Source of the DNA: Hypoxylon rubiginosum
Taxonomy: Eukaryota; Ascomycota; Sordariomycetes; Xylariales; Hypoxylaceae
Length of the DNA: 64,000 bases
Reading direction: 5' to 3'
Assembly: GCA_902806565.1 (NCBI GenBank)
Contig: CADCXA010000055.1
Location: 496,001 to 560,000 of the forward strand
Program-made: the position numbers and the translations under genes
Part shown: positions 1 through 14,420 of the stretch, in pieces
How positions within the stretch are numbered: position 1 is the first letter of the stretch
Layout of the letters: every line of letters starts with the position of its first letter
The notes under the pieces: model-generated
The model's input: the letters and a program-made list of their open reading frames with translations, nothing else
Database searches by the model: none
Told to the model about the DNA's origin: nothing

Positions 1-3000
1 TTTATATAATATAATAAATTAATTTATAAAGTTGTTTATTTTTATTTATTTTTAAAATTATATATTAATTATATATTTATTTATAAATTAATATTTTAAG
101 GTTTAAAAAATATATAAAAGTTTTAAAAAAATATAAATTTTAATTTATATTAAGTTTAAATATATAAATAATATTAATATTAATTATATTTTATATTATT
201 TATTTTTATATAATTATTTTATATATTTATAAATATTTTTATAATTTTAAACCTTTATAATTTATTTTTTATTATTATTTTATAAAATATTAAATTAAAA
301 GTTAAAAGTTAAAATATAAAGAAATTTATTTTTAAATTTTACTACTTTTTTAAATTAAACCTTAATTAATATAAATATTATAATATTATTTTTTTAAATT
401 TTAAAATTGTATTTATAAATATATATTTTAATTTTATATTATTTTTTTAAAGTTTATTTATTTATATAAAATTATAAATTTAATTATAACTTTTTATATT
501 TATTTTAAATAATAAATTATTAAAGTTTAAAAATTAATATTTTAAAACTTTTAATTTTAACTTTAAGTTTTCATATTTAAAATATTTTATAATAAACTTT
601 TATATATTTTTTATAATATTATATATTAGTTTTAAATTAATATACATTTAAATTTAATTTAAAGTTTTATATTTAAACTTTTAAAAATTTTTATAATTTT
701 AATTTTATAAATTCTTTATATTAATTTTAAAAAAACGTATTTTATTTTTATTTAGTTTAATTAATAAATAATTAAAACTATTATATTTTATATTTTATAT
801 ATATATTATATATATATTTATATTTTTATATGTTTAATTATAAAATATTTAAATTGTTTTAATATTAAATTATATAATTTATTTTATAATATATTGTTTT
901 TATTATTTTTATTTATTTTATATTATAATATATTTTATATTTTATATATTTTTAATGTTTTTATAATTTAATTTTACATATATTTATATTTTAATATTTA
1001 TTATTTTTAATATTATTAATTTTTATTCTTTATTTTTTATTTTTTATTATATTTTTTATTTTTGTTTAAATATTTTTTTTATATATTAATTTTTTATTTT
1101 TTTTATATTTATATATATTTTATATATTATTATTTTTAGTTTTATTATATATATATATATATTAGTTTATTTTAATTTATATTAAATTTATTTTTATTTT
1201 TATTATAATTTATTTTATATTTATATATATTTTATATATTATATTTTATATTATTATTTATATTTTATATATTTTTATTTTTATTATAATTTATTTTATA
1301 TTGTTTTATAATTTTTATAATTATTAATTTTATTTTTTATTAAAATATTTAATATATATTAAATATAAAATTAATTATATTAATTATTATATAATATATA
1401 TATAATTAATTTTTTTTATATTTTAATATTAATTTAAAAATATTAAAAAAGTCTTAATAATTTATATTATTTAATAAACTTATTTTATTTAATCTTTTAA
1501 TTTTAATTATATTATTATTCAAATAAAAGTTAAATTATAAAAATAACATAAAAATAAAAATATAATGTAATTTTAAATATTTAATTAACTTATAAATTTA
1601 TTATTTAATTAATTATTTATATTATATTAAATATATATTTATATATTTATTTCTTTAATTATAAAATATTTTAAAAAAGGTTTATAAAATTATAAATTAT
1701 TATTTATTTAATATTAAAAATAAAAACTTAAGTTTAAAAATAATATTATATATTAAATATATTAAAATATTTATTATTATAACTATATAAAATTATATTA
1801 AAATTTTAAAAATTATAAATCTTAAAATATTTAAGTTTATTTTTATTATTATTTATATTATATTAAATATTTAAATTCTTTTATTTTAAAATTTATATGT
1901 TTTATTTTATAATATATTTTTATTTTTATTTTAATTTATTTTTTATTATTATATATCTTTAATATTTTTATAATTTAATTTTTATATATATTTATATTTT
2001 TATTTTATTATTTTAAAAATTATTATTTTTTATTTTATATTATATTTTTATTTTAATTTTATTTTATTATTTATTTAATTTATTTAAATATATTTTTTAT
2101 TATTATTTAATAATTATTATATTTTATTTTTATAAGTTATTAATTTATTTTATTTTAACTTTATATTTTATATATTTATTTATATTTTCTTTTTATTTTT
2201 TATATTATTAATAATTTATATTACTTAAAAAAACATGTTTTATATATAGTTTTTTATTTTTTATTATATAATAATTAAAAAGAAAATTAAAATAAAAAAA
2301 TAAAAAAAATTTAATAATATAAACTAATTTTAAATATTTAATTAACTATATATATTATATTAAAAATTTAAATCTTTTTTTTTTAAATATATATATTTTA
2401 TTTTATATTATATTTTTATTTTTATTTTAATTTATTTTATATTTTTATTTTTTTTATATTTTCTTTATATTTTTTTATATTTATTTTATATTATATTATA
2501 TTTTTAATATATATATATTATTTTTTATAACTTATTTTTTAAATAGATTTATATTTTAAATTTATTATTATTATTTTTTATTAATTTTTTTTATTATTTT
2601 TTATTATTTTTTATATTATTTTTTATTAAAGTTTATTTTTTTATTTTTACTTAAATTTTATTTATATTTATATATATTTAATATATTATTTATTTTATTT
2701 TATATTATTTTATATATTTTTATTTTTATATTTAAATTTTTATTATTATTTATATTATTATTTTATATTTTATTTTATATTTTTATTTTTATTTTTATTA
2801 TATTTTATATTTTAAAATTTATATATATATTATTTTATAATATTTTATATTATATATTTATTTTTATTATAATTTATTTTTTATTTATATATATTTTATA
2901 TATTTTATATATATTTTATATATTTTATATATTTTATATATTTTATATATTTTATATATTTTATATATTTTATATATATTATATATTTTATTATTTTTTA

Positions 3001-3030
3001 ATTTTAATTTTTAATTTTTTTAAACATTTT
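1..3030. other. AT-rich, RIP-like block, distal part
   Basis: This stretch is almost entirely A and T, and I see no coding potential. The few remaining C and G bases sit mostly in CpG, CpT or GpT contexts, while CpA and TpG are nearly absent. That is the expected footprint of RIP, which converts CpA to TpA on both strands. From about 880 onward the + strand is strongly T-rich rather than balanced. From about 2880 to 2990 it is a simple array of a TTTTATATAT-like 10-11 base unit. Identity of the ancestral sequence cannot be recovered by eye. Confidence 0.85.
2886..2990. repeat. Simple tandem repeat of about 10-11 bp
   Basis: A run of near-identical TTTTATATAT-type units is repeated about ten times just before the normal-composition island. 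It is low-complexity DNA inside the AT-rich block and is likely an expansion that followed or accompanied RIP. Confidence 0.7.
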
Positions 3031-3540
3031 AATTTTATATTATCGGAGATATCGGCGATACCGGCTGTATCGGTGGTATCGGTGACACCGGTATTATCAG
3101 GCTTATATAAGCTATCAGGGGCTATCGTGGTTATCGGAGCTATTTGTGGCTATCCGTGGCTATCCGTGGCTTTTGTGGCTATTGGTCTTATCCCTTATCG
3201 GAGCTTTTCGTGGCTTTGGTCTTATCCCTTATCGGAGCTTTCAGTGTGCGCCAGGCACGTGATTAGCCACATTAGCCACTGCGCAACGCACGTCCAATTC
3301 ATCTTTTTTTGAAGCGTAATATCAATTCGAATCCTTTATAAAAACCTTAATAATATATACCGTTCGATAGAGCGCGTTTTGCATGGCCTTTTGACACTGG
3401 TTGCATCAAATTTAAAGCAAAGGCCGAAGCGTGAGAGCGAAAAGAATGCGAAAGTGCGGGGCGATTCTAAGCATTTCATTGGCTCGTGGATTTGTGGCTT
3501 GACTAATGAAATAACGAAAACTTGATTAATCTTATATATT
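3031..3540. other. Normal-composition island inside the AT-rich block
   Basis: About 500 bases of roughly balanced composition are sandwiched between RIP-like blocks, with CpA and TpG present, so this piece escaped mutation. The left part is made of degenerate short units built on ATCGG and GTGGCTATC. A unit beginning TTGGTCTTATCCC occurs twice with a 34-bp period (3182-3207 and 3216-3241). The right part contains CACGTGATTAGCCAC and a neighbouring ATTAGCCACTGCGC. The only open frame, 3073-3312 from a GTG, is a by-product of the repeats and I do not call it a gene. Confidence 0.6.
3182..3241 (+). repeat. Two tandem copies of a 34-bp unit
   Basis: Two copies of about 26 identical bases (TTGGTCTTATCCC... 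to ...CGGAGCTTT) lie 34 bases apart. They form the clearest part of a degenerate repeat cluster in the island. Confidence 0.75.
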
Positions 3541-6500
3541 TAACTATTAATATTTTTTATAACTAATTGTTTTTTTTAATTTAAATAAGCGATGTTTATA
3601 ATAGAAAATTATATTAAATATATAAAAAAAAAAAAAAAGTGGTAATAAAAAAAATAATTTTATTAAAAAAAATAATAATTATTTTAAAAAAAATATATCG
3701 TAATTTAAAAAGCTTTTTAATTATAAAAAAATAAAAAAGTTTTAAATAATATAATTAATAATAATAATTTTAATTATAATTTTAATTAACTTTAATTATA
3801 AAAAAATATATAAAAAATAGTTTTTATATATAATTATTATAAATAATAGTTTTTTTATAAAAAAATAATATATTATAATTATAAATAAATATTAATATTT
3901 TATATATTTATTTTAATTAATTAATATTATAATTATAATTAAACGTTTAATGTTTTAATAAAAGAAAAATAATAATTTAAATTAATAATTATATATATTA
4001 TAAATTAAAAAAATTTTATTATAATAAATTATAAAAAATATTATTTTTATTTAATTATTTATTATTAATAAATAATATATTAAATATTAATAAAAAAAAA
4101 ATTTAAATAAATATATAATTAGTAAAAGTAAATTATAAATATATTAATATTATAAAAAAAATAAAAATTAATATATTTTATTAAAATTATTATAAATATT
4201 TTATTTATATTATAAAAAATATTATAATATTATTAGTTATTAAAAATTAATAAAACATTATAAATTTTATTTTTTTAATAAATAGTTATTTTAAATATAG
4301 TGTTTTTATTATAAATAGTATTTTTATTGTTAATATTAATATTATTTTTTGTAATAATTAAAGAAAAAAAAAAAGGAAAAATTAAAAAAAAATTAAAAAA
4401 AAAAATTTAATTTATTTTGATTAACTAAAGATTATTTTAATATAATATTTTAGTTTTTTAATCTTTTATTTATTTTAAAGTAATTTATTAAAAAAATTTA
4501 ATAAAAGATTTAAAAATAAATATTATATTAAATATAAATTATTTTTATATAAATAATTTTATTATAAATAGTTTTATTATAAATAAATTAAACTAATAAA
4601 AATAATTATAAAAACTTTTAAAAATTTTATAATATATATTATTTTAATATTTAATTTATAAAAAGTTTTTATTTTATTTAGTTTTATTATAAGTTTTTTA
4701 ATTATATTTATATATTTAAAATGTTTTATTTTATAAGTAACTAAATATTTAACGTTTATTTATAATAATTAAACCTAGTTTTTTATTTATAAACGGTTAA
4801 AATTAAAATATTAATATATTTTTAAAAGGATATTTTTTTTTATTATTTAAACGGTGATATTATTAAGTTTATAAAAATTAAATTTTACGGTAAATAATAT
4901 AATTTATTTTTAATTATTAAAAATAAAAATATTAATAAATATTTAAAAAAACGTTTTACTGGTTATAATTTAATAAAAATTAAACCTTATAATAAATAAA
5001 ATAACTTATTTATAAATAATAAAAATTAAAATATCTACGTATTTTTATAAGGATATTTTATTAACCGTTTTTTTATAAAAATTAAATTTTATAATAAAAT
5101 AAAAAACTTATTTAAAACCAATAAAAATTAAAATTAAAATATTTAGTTATTTTTATAAAAACGTTTTTTACGTTATAATAAAAAAAATAATACCGATAAA
5201 ATATTAATTATTATTTATAATATTATTATATAATTAATAGTTATTAATAAAATATAGTTTTTTTTTTATTTAATAAATAATATTAAAAATTATTATATAT
5301 AAGTTCTTATATTTTTTTTTTTTATTAAAATGAAAACATTAATATAATAAATATAAAAAAAAGCAACGTTATTTTATATTTACCGCCATGTAATATAAAA
5401 ACATATATTTATTTTATTAAAAATAAAGTTAAATATAATAATATTTAATTTAAATTTATTAACGTTTAATAAATTTTATAGTTAATTACTAAGTATTTTT
5501 ATTAAATTAATATATATTATTAAACTAATAATAACTTAATTTTTCTTAATTTAATTAATAAAATATTTATTAAAACCGCCGCTTTTTAATTTTATAAAAA
5601 ACTAAATAAATAAAATTTTTTTATTATATATAGTTTTAATAAATATATATATAAATATATTATTTTTATTAAGTTTTAATTATAATATATATATTATAAC
5701 TTTATATATTAACGATTTTAAAATAATATTAAATATTAATATAAAAAGTTTTTATAAATTAAACTATGTTTTTTTAGTGATTTTATTAAGAAAAAAAAAA
5801 TATATTTAAATATAAATAAATTTAAAACCTTTTTAATTAAATTTTAATTTATATAAATATAATTATTAAATATTATATTTTAATAAACTTTTTAAATAAC
5901 AGTTTTTTTTATTATAATATTTATTTTTATATTTTTATTTTATTTTTTTTATTAATTACTTATTTAATTTAAATTATTATTTAACTTAAGTTTTTTAAAT
6001 ATAAGTTTTTTAATTAATATTATCTTTTTAAATTTAATTATTTTTATTTTATAATATATTTTTAATAATAGTTTTTTAAATTAATTATATATTTATTTAG
6101 TTTTTATAATAATATTTAAAATTATTACTAACGTATTATAATTATTTTTATTAAAAAACTTATTATTAAAAATAATATTATTAAATTTAAATTTTAATTA
6201 TTAAAAAAAAACATTAAATATTTTATTTATATTAAACTTTTATATTTTTTTTATATATTTAGTTTATTTTATAATAAACTTAAAAGTTATAATATATTAA
6301 AAAAATAAAATATACTAAAAAAATAAAAATTTAATATTTTAAATTTTAACTATATTATTAAATAATATAAAAAAAAGTTTATTATTAAATAATAAAATAA
6401 AAAAGTAATTATTAAATAATAAAATAAAAAGTTTTTTATTAAATTTTAAATTAAACATGTTATATTTAAATAAAATAATAATTAATTCTTAGTTTAATTT

Positions 6501-9500
6501 AAATAATAATAATAAAAACAATATTATTAAAAAAAAACTTATTAATATAAAACTAGTTTTAAAAAAAATGTTATTTTTAAATTATATATTAAATGTTTTT
6601 ATATTTAAAAAAAAGATAAAATTAAATTAATATTTTAAAATAACGTTAAATAATATAATATAAATATTTTAAATGTTTAAAATATTATAAACTTAGTAAA
6701 ATAAAATATATAATTTAATTAAATAAATTAAAATAAAATATTATAATATATTTTATATATATTAATATATATTAATATAATAATATTTAATTTTTAGTTT
6801 ATATATTAAGTTACTTATATTTTATAAAATTTTTTTAATCTTTAAAATTAAGGTTTTATTATTAATTTAATTAATTAAAATTTTTTTATAAAATATAAAT
6901 TAACTTTATTTAAATTATATAATTTTTTATTAAAAAATAAGTTAGTTTTTTTTAATTTTTTTATAATAAATAAACTAATTTTATTTAAACTATATAATCT
7001 TTTAATAAAAAATAAGTTAGGTTTTTTTAATATATTATATAGTTTTTTTAAAAAAGATAAATTGTTTTTATTTTTTAAACTATATAATTTTTTAAACGGT
7101 AAATTTTTTTTTTATTATAAAAAAGTTATAATTTAAAAAGATTTTATAGTTAATAAAAAAAGGTATTTTTATAAATATAATTAAAATAAAATATATATTT
7201 ATAATCTTTTATATATTAAAATTATAAAGTGTTAAAAAACATATAAATTTTTATATTTTAAATTAAAAATACAGTTTTTAAAAATAAAAATTAAATGTTT
7301 TTATAATAATAAAAAATATAATAAAAAATTTAAAAAGTTAAATTAATTAATAAAATAAACATGGTAATTTGTTTTATATTAATAATATAAAATAAAATAA
7401 AAAAAATAATAGTTAGTTAAAATATTATTAATATTAAAAAATTAAAAAAATATTTAAAAAAATCTTATAAAGGTTAGAAAAAGCTAATAAATATAATAAA
7501 ATTTAATAAAAATAAAGTTATATAATAAATTAATAATATAATTAAATAATAAAACTTAAATATAAAATATTTAATAATTATATAATGTTTTTTATTAATG
7601 TAATTATAAAAAAAAAAAAGAATATTTTAAAGTTAAAAATAAAAATAACTAGCGTTTATTAAAGTTATAATTTTACTAAAAATAAAAACCAAATAATTAA
7701 ACTTTTATTAATATATTTATTTTTTTTATTATAATATTAATTAATTAAAAATATTTATATTATTTTTTATATTAAAACTAAAAAAAACAAGATTAATTAA
7801 TTTAAAAATATATAAAGTTATAAATATATTAATATATTTGTTTTTTTTATAAACTTTTTTAATAATATTATATATTAATAATAATTTTATTTAAAAGTAA
7901 TAATTTTATTTTAAATATATATTTTTATATTATAATAATATATTTATAATTACTAGATGTTTTTTAGATTTTTTATTTTTTATATAATTATAAAATAATT
8001 AATTAACTTTTTTCTTTTTTTAAAAAATAACTTATTTTATAATAATATTTAATATATTATATTATATATATAAAATCCCGTATATAATAACGTTTTTTAA
8101 ATTATATTTATATAGTTAATTAAGTTTTAAGTGTTAATATATATTTTAAAAAAGAAATAAATTTATAAATTATAAGATTTTAATAATAAAAAACAAGTGA
8201 TTTTTATATTTTTTAAATTATAAAAAAATATTTATTATATTTTTAATAATAAAAATAATTAATTAAATTAAAATAAATATATAAAAAAATATAACCTTAT
8301 TAAATTATATTTATATATTTATTTTAAATTAAGTTATTAAATAAATATATAAAATATAATAAAAACTTTTTCTTTTTTTAATTAATATTATAAATTCTTT
8401 TTTTAAATATTTTATTTTAAATTAAATTTATATTTTTTTTATTTTATTTTTATAATAAATATTAATAACTAGTTAAACTTTATTATTATAATAAATAATT
8501 ATTAAACTTTATTATAAAAGTTTATAAAATATATTAATTTATTTATTATATAATAAAATAATAAAATTTTAAATATATTTTATATTATAAATAATTAAAT
8601 ATAAGTTTTAAACGTATAAATATAAGTTATAAATAATTAAATATAAAATATAAATATATAACTATAAAATATAAATATATATAATATTTATTTAAAATTA
8701 TAATTAATTAATTAATTAATTTAAAACTATAAATTATTATATTAAAACTATAAATTATTATATAATAAATAAGTTTTAAACTTTAAATAATTATATTATA
8801 AATAAAATTATAATATTAAATAAACAAATAAATACACGTTTTAAAAAACTAAAAATATAATTAATAATATTATAAATAAAATAATATTTTTTATTAGTAA
8901 TAACCGGGTTTTAATATATAATATAAATAAAAATATAAATAATATAATATATTTAATAAATAATAAAATAAATATATTTATTATTAATTTATTATTTTTT
9001 TAAGCGTTAAAAATTAATATTTTAATTAAAGATTTTTTATAAATAATATTAATAATTAATAATTTAATTAATAAATATATATATATATATTATATTTATT
9101 AATATTAAAAATATTTATTATAAAAATAAAACTTAATTATTTTTTTAAGTTATTAAGTTTAAATTTTTATAATATGTTTTTTATTAAACGTAAAAAGCTT
9201 ATTTAAATATATAAAATAATTATTTTAAACTTAAAATATATAACTTAATTTATAGATTTTAAAAAAAAAAAAAAAAAAAAAAGGATGTTATTAAAAATAT
9301 TTATAAGTATAAAAGTTATAAAATAAATAAAAAGATTTAAATAAATTAAATAATATTTATTTTATAATTATTATAAATAACTTTATTTTAATATTATTTA
9401 TATTATTTATTATATTATTTTATATAGTTTTATATATTGTTTTTTATATTATTTTTTATATATTTATATATAGTTTTTAACGTGGTTTTTTAGTTGTTTT

Positions 9501-10410
9501 TATTATTTTAATATTAAATAAATTATATTTTAAATGTTTAAATAAGTTAAATAAACTTATATTTTTTTAATAAAAAATATAATAAAAAAAGTTTAAAAAA
9601 TAAAATAAAATAAAAATAAAGTTATAATATTTTAAGTAATTAACTATATAACTTATTTATATAAATATAAATTAAAAGTTAATTTTTAGTAAGCTTTTAT
9701 TAATAACTTTATAATTAAGCTTCGGCTTTAATTAGTTATTTATTTTTAGTTTTTTTATATTTAGTTTTTTTATTTTTAATTATTTTATTTTTAGTTTTAT
9801 TGTTTTTATTATATTTATTACCGTTACTTTTATTATTATTATTTTTATTATTATTTTTATTATATTTAATTTAAATAAGTATTATATAAATTAATTTAGA
9901 TTTTTAATTTTTAAAATTAATTAATATTTATTAATATAGTTATTTTTTTTTATTTTAAATTAAGAAATTATATAATAATTTACTATTATAATATAAATTT
10001 TATATAAATATAATTAACAGTTTTATAAAACCGGCGTATTTTATATTATTATATAATAAATAAAATAGTTTATTAAATTAAAAAAAAAATATATTTTAAT
10101 TATTAATATTTAAAAGTTTAATAAATATATATAAATATAAACTGGTAATTTTTTTTTATATCACGTTTTTATATATAAATAAAATAATTATATTAAAAAA
10201 AAACTAGTGTTTAATATTATTAAATATTATATTTATAATTAAATTAATAAGCTTAATAAATAGTTAAATAATTTTATATTTTTAAGTGAGTTTTTTATAA
10301 AATTATAAGTAATTAATTAATATAAATATTTTAAAGAAAAATCTTTTAATAAATAAATTTTTAATAAAAGTATTTAATTTTATGTTTTATTTTTTTATTA
10401 ATTATAAATA

Positions 10411-10583
10411 AATAAGTGTTTTTTTTTTTTTACCTTCTTTTTTACTTTTTTTTTTGCCTTTTTTTTTACCTTCTTTTTTATCTTTTTTTTTATTTTCTTT
10501 TTTATTTTTTTTTTTATTTTCTTTTTTACCTTTTCCCTTGCTTTTTTCTCTATTTTTTTTTTTACCTTTTTTACTTATTTATA
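10411..10583. repeat. Polypyrimidine/polypurine tract
   Basis: About 170 bases are almost pure T with regularly spaced C (TTACC, TTCTTTT, TTGCC) on the + strand. Read on the - strand it is an A/G tract that would encode mostly lysine with Gly, Glu and Ser interspersed. A Lys-rich tract of AAA/AAG codons is resistant to RIP, so it may be a surviving trace of a basic coding repeat. It could equally be simple sequence. No start codon or flanking coding signal supports a gene. Confidence 0.6.
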
Positions 10584-13559
10584 AGTTTATTAATAACGTA
10601 AAATTAATAATAAAATAGGTTTTTTTTTTTAATAAAAAAATAATATAAATAATAATTTTAATATAAAAAACTTTTAGTGTTTTTATTTATTTTAAAAAAC
10701 TTGTTTTATTTTTAATAAAAATAAGTTTAAAATTAATAATTATATAATAACTTATTTTAAAGTTTCCTGCTTTTTTTTATATATTATTATATAAGTTTTA
10801 AAAATTTTCTTTTTTATATTTATTATTTTAAATTAAAATATTATATTTTTATTATAAAAATCGTTAAATATTATTAATTTATAATTAAAAAGTTTTATTA
10901 TATAAAAACGTTTTTTAACTTAAATTTAAAAATATTAAATAAACTAAAAATATTTAACCTTTTAAAAATAAAAAAATAATTTAAAATTAAATTTATAATA
11001 AATATTATTATAAAACTAATAATATATAAGTTAATTATTATTTTTAAAAAAAATTTAAATTTAATATTCCGTTAAAATTTATATATTAATTAAATAAAAA
11101 GTTATATAAATTACGTGAATTTATTATTAATTATTTTATAAACTAATATATATAATATTTTTTTATTAGTTTTTATAGTAAAAAAAATATAAAAAGTAAT
11201 TTTTATTTATAAAATTATTTAGTTTTAAAACCGGTTATATATTAAATATTTTATTTTTTTATATATAATTATTTTTTTTTTAAAATATTAAATATATATA
11301 TAATATTTTTATTAATAATATTAAAATTCTTAAAATGGTTATATTATAATATATTTCTATTTAATATATTTTTAATTAATATATTTTTAACTAATATATT
11401 CTAAATTATTTTATTTTTTTATAAATTAATAAAAAATTATATAAATATATTTAAATTTATTATATAAATTATATTATTTATATTATTTATAATATAAAAA
11501 ATAACAAATATATTAAACTAAATATTAAATATAATATACTATTTATATTTTTTTTTTATTAATTAATAACTATAATATAAAATTATAAATAATAATATAA
11601 ATATATTAAATAAAAGCTTTTATTAAAGAATTTATAAATGTTTTTATAAAAATAATTTAATTAATATTTATATTTATTAAATATTATTTATTAATTATTT
11701 TTTAAATAATAATTTTAATATAAAAATATTATAAAAAGTAAAAATATTAAAGTTATTATAAATAAAAATATAATATAAAAAAGTTAATAATTAATTAAAA
11801 GGGTTTAATAAAAATAATAATTACTTTTTTTTATTTTTTTTTATATTTTTTTATAAATAGTTTTTTATTATAATTAAAAAATAATTAAATTATTTATATT
11901 ATATAATAACTTATTAAATTATATGTTTTTATTTATAAAACTATTATATTAAAAATAAAAAGTTATATATATTTAAAATTAAAAAAGCAAAGTTAAAAAA
12001 CCGGTGGTTAATAACTTTATTTATTTTAATTAATTATATTTTATTAATTATTTAAATAAAAATACTTTTTTTAAATATAAAATTATTATATAATGTTTTA
12101 TTTTTTTAATAAATTAATAATAATATATATAATATATTAATATTTAAATAACTTTTAAAATAAATTAAATATAAATTAAAAAATACATAGAAAATTAATA
12201 TATAAAAGTTAATATATATAATTATAATTAATTAAAAATATATAATTTAATTAAATAAGTTTAAAAATAATGTTAAAAAATTTATAAAAAAAGTTTTTTA
12301 TTATTAAAAAAAAATAATAATTTAATTTAAATTATTAATAAAAATTCTGTTTTTATTATAATAAAAAATATATTTTTATTTTAAGTTATTAAAAAGGATT
12401 TTATTTATATTATAATAAAAAATAAATCTTTAATTTATAATTTTTTAAATAAAAAGTTTTTAATAATTTATATTAAAATAAATTATTTATTATAACTAAA
12501 AATATAAATAAACACTTTAATGTTAAATATATATTAAAAATATTTTTCTTAGTATAATTAAAAATAATTTATTATATTAACTTATTAAAATTTAAGAAAT
12601 TTTTTTTTATTATATAATAATAATTAATAAAAATATTTAATATATTATTCCTTAAACTTTAAAATTTTATTAAAAATTTTAAATATAATTTTTAAAAGTT
12701 ATAAAGTAATAAAATAGCGATAAAAATCTATTACTTTAATTTCCTAAAAAACTAATAATAAATAAATTTATTTAAATTAATAAAAAAATTTAAACTAATT
12801 TATAATAATATTAAGAAATTATTTTACGTGTTTAATTATAAAGTTAATATTAATAAAAAACTTATTAATATAAAATAAAAGCTTATTTATATTTTTTAAT
12901 TGGTTTTTTAAATTAATTAAACTTATAAATTTAACGTATATTAAAAATATTTTTATTTTATTTTATAAATATTAAAACCGGTTATTTAAAAGTATTAATT
13001 TATTAATTAAACTTAATAAATTACTAAGAAAATTTCCTATAATTAATTTTATATATTTAGTTATTTACTTTTTTAAATTATTTAATAAAATATATTTTAC
13101 TATATTATTAATATTAATATAAAAGTTTTTTAACATTAAAAATTTTATTAAAAAAGTATTTTATAAATACTATATATTATTTAAAGTTTAAAATAAAATC
13201 TAATAATTATTATTTATATAATTATTTATTATATTTATTATAATAGTTTAATTAATATAAAAAAAAAATTAAAACTAATTAAAATTTAAAACCTTTTTAA
13301 AGTTTTATATTTATAAAAAATAAAAAATAATATATAATATATAAAATAAATTAAAATAAATAAAAATTTTTAATAAAATAATTAATAAATTAACTTATAT
13401 ATAATTTAATATTATTAATATATAACTAATATTTTATATTTAAAATATTTAAAGTTTAAATATTAATATATTATTTTTTATTATTTTTTAATTATATAAA
13501 AATTAAATTATTTAATAATATTAATAAAATTATTTATTTTAAAATAAAATTTATTAAAG

Positions 13560-14420
13560 ATTTTAATAAAAATATAATATTTATTTAAATGTAATTATAG
13601 TTTTAATAAACTTAAAAAAATTATCACTTAATAATACCATTAAAATTAATTAATTAAAATTTAAGTTTTTTAAAAATTTTAATAAAAATATAATATTTAT
13701 ATAATTTTACAGATTTTTAAGTTATATTTAAATAAAGGTAACCTTAATAAATATAAAAAAATTCTTACTTAATAATATTAAAAAAAAAAACTATTTAAAC
13801 TTAATATTATTTAAAAACTTAAATAAAAATATAATATTTATATTAACTTATAAACTTTTAATTAATATTTAAATAAATGTGATTTTATTAAATTTTAATT
13901 TATTTTTACTTAATAATATTAAAAAAATCAGTTATTTAAAAACGTAATTTTCTAGAAATTATAATAAAAATATAATGTTTTTATTAGTTAAAAAACCTTA
14001 AAATAATATCTAATTAAATATAATTTAAGTTAAATTAAAAATATTTTTATTTAATAATACCAAAAAAATTAATTCTTTAAAAATATAATTTTTTAAAAAT
14101 TATAATAAAACTATAACATTTATATTAATTAAAAAATTTTAAAGTAATATTTAATTAAATGTAATTTTAATTAATAAAAAAAGATTTTTACTTATTAATA
14201 TAAAAAAAACTAATTATTTAAAATTATAATTTTTTAAAAACTTTATAAAAATTATTATATTTATATTATTTTATAAACTTTTTATTAGTATTTAACTTAA
14301 TGTAATTTTATTAGATTTAAAAAAATTATTATTTAATAATATTAAAAAAATTAGTTATTTTATTAAAAAATTATTAAAAAATTTTAATAAAAATATAATA
14401 TTTATATAAATATACGAACC
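13560..14420. repeat. Decayed tandem array, period about 141 bp
   Basis: The landmark AATAAAAATATAATATTTA, or a close variant, recurs at about 13565, 13681, 13822, 13963, 14104, 14245 and 14386. The first spacing is 116 bases and the next five are 140-142. Between landmarks each unit keeps the same order: a TAATATTTAAATAAATGTAATTTTA-like part, then a TTTTTACTTAATAATATTAAAA-like part. So this is a real tandem array of at least seven units, mutated almost beyond recognition. The unit length equals 47 codons, so it could derive from a repeat-containing coding region or from satellite DNA. Confidence 0.7.

Noticed and set aside
3073..3312. 79-codon open frame in the GC island
   Set aside because: It starts at GTG, is built on tandem repeats and has no recognisable domain.
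10416..10601. 61-codon Phe/Leu/Tyr frame
   Set aside because: It is a translation of a T-rich low-complexity tract, with a GTG-type start and no coding context.
13560..14420. CRISPR-like array
   Set aside because: The units are contiguous tandem repeats without unique spacers, in a eukaryotic heterochromatic block.
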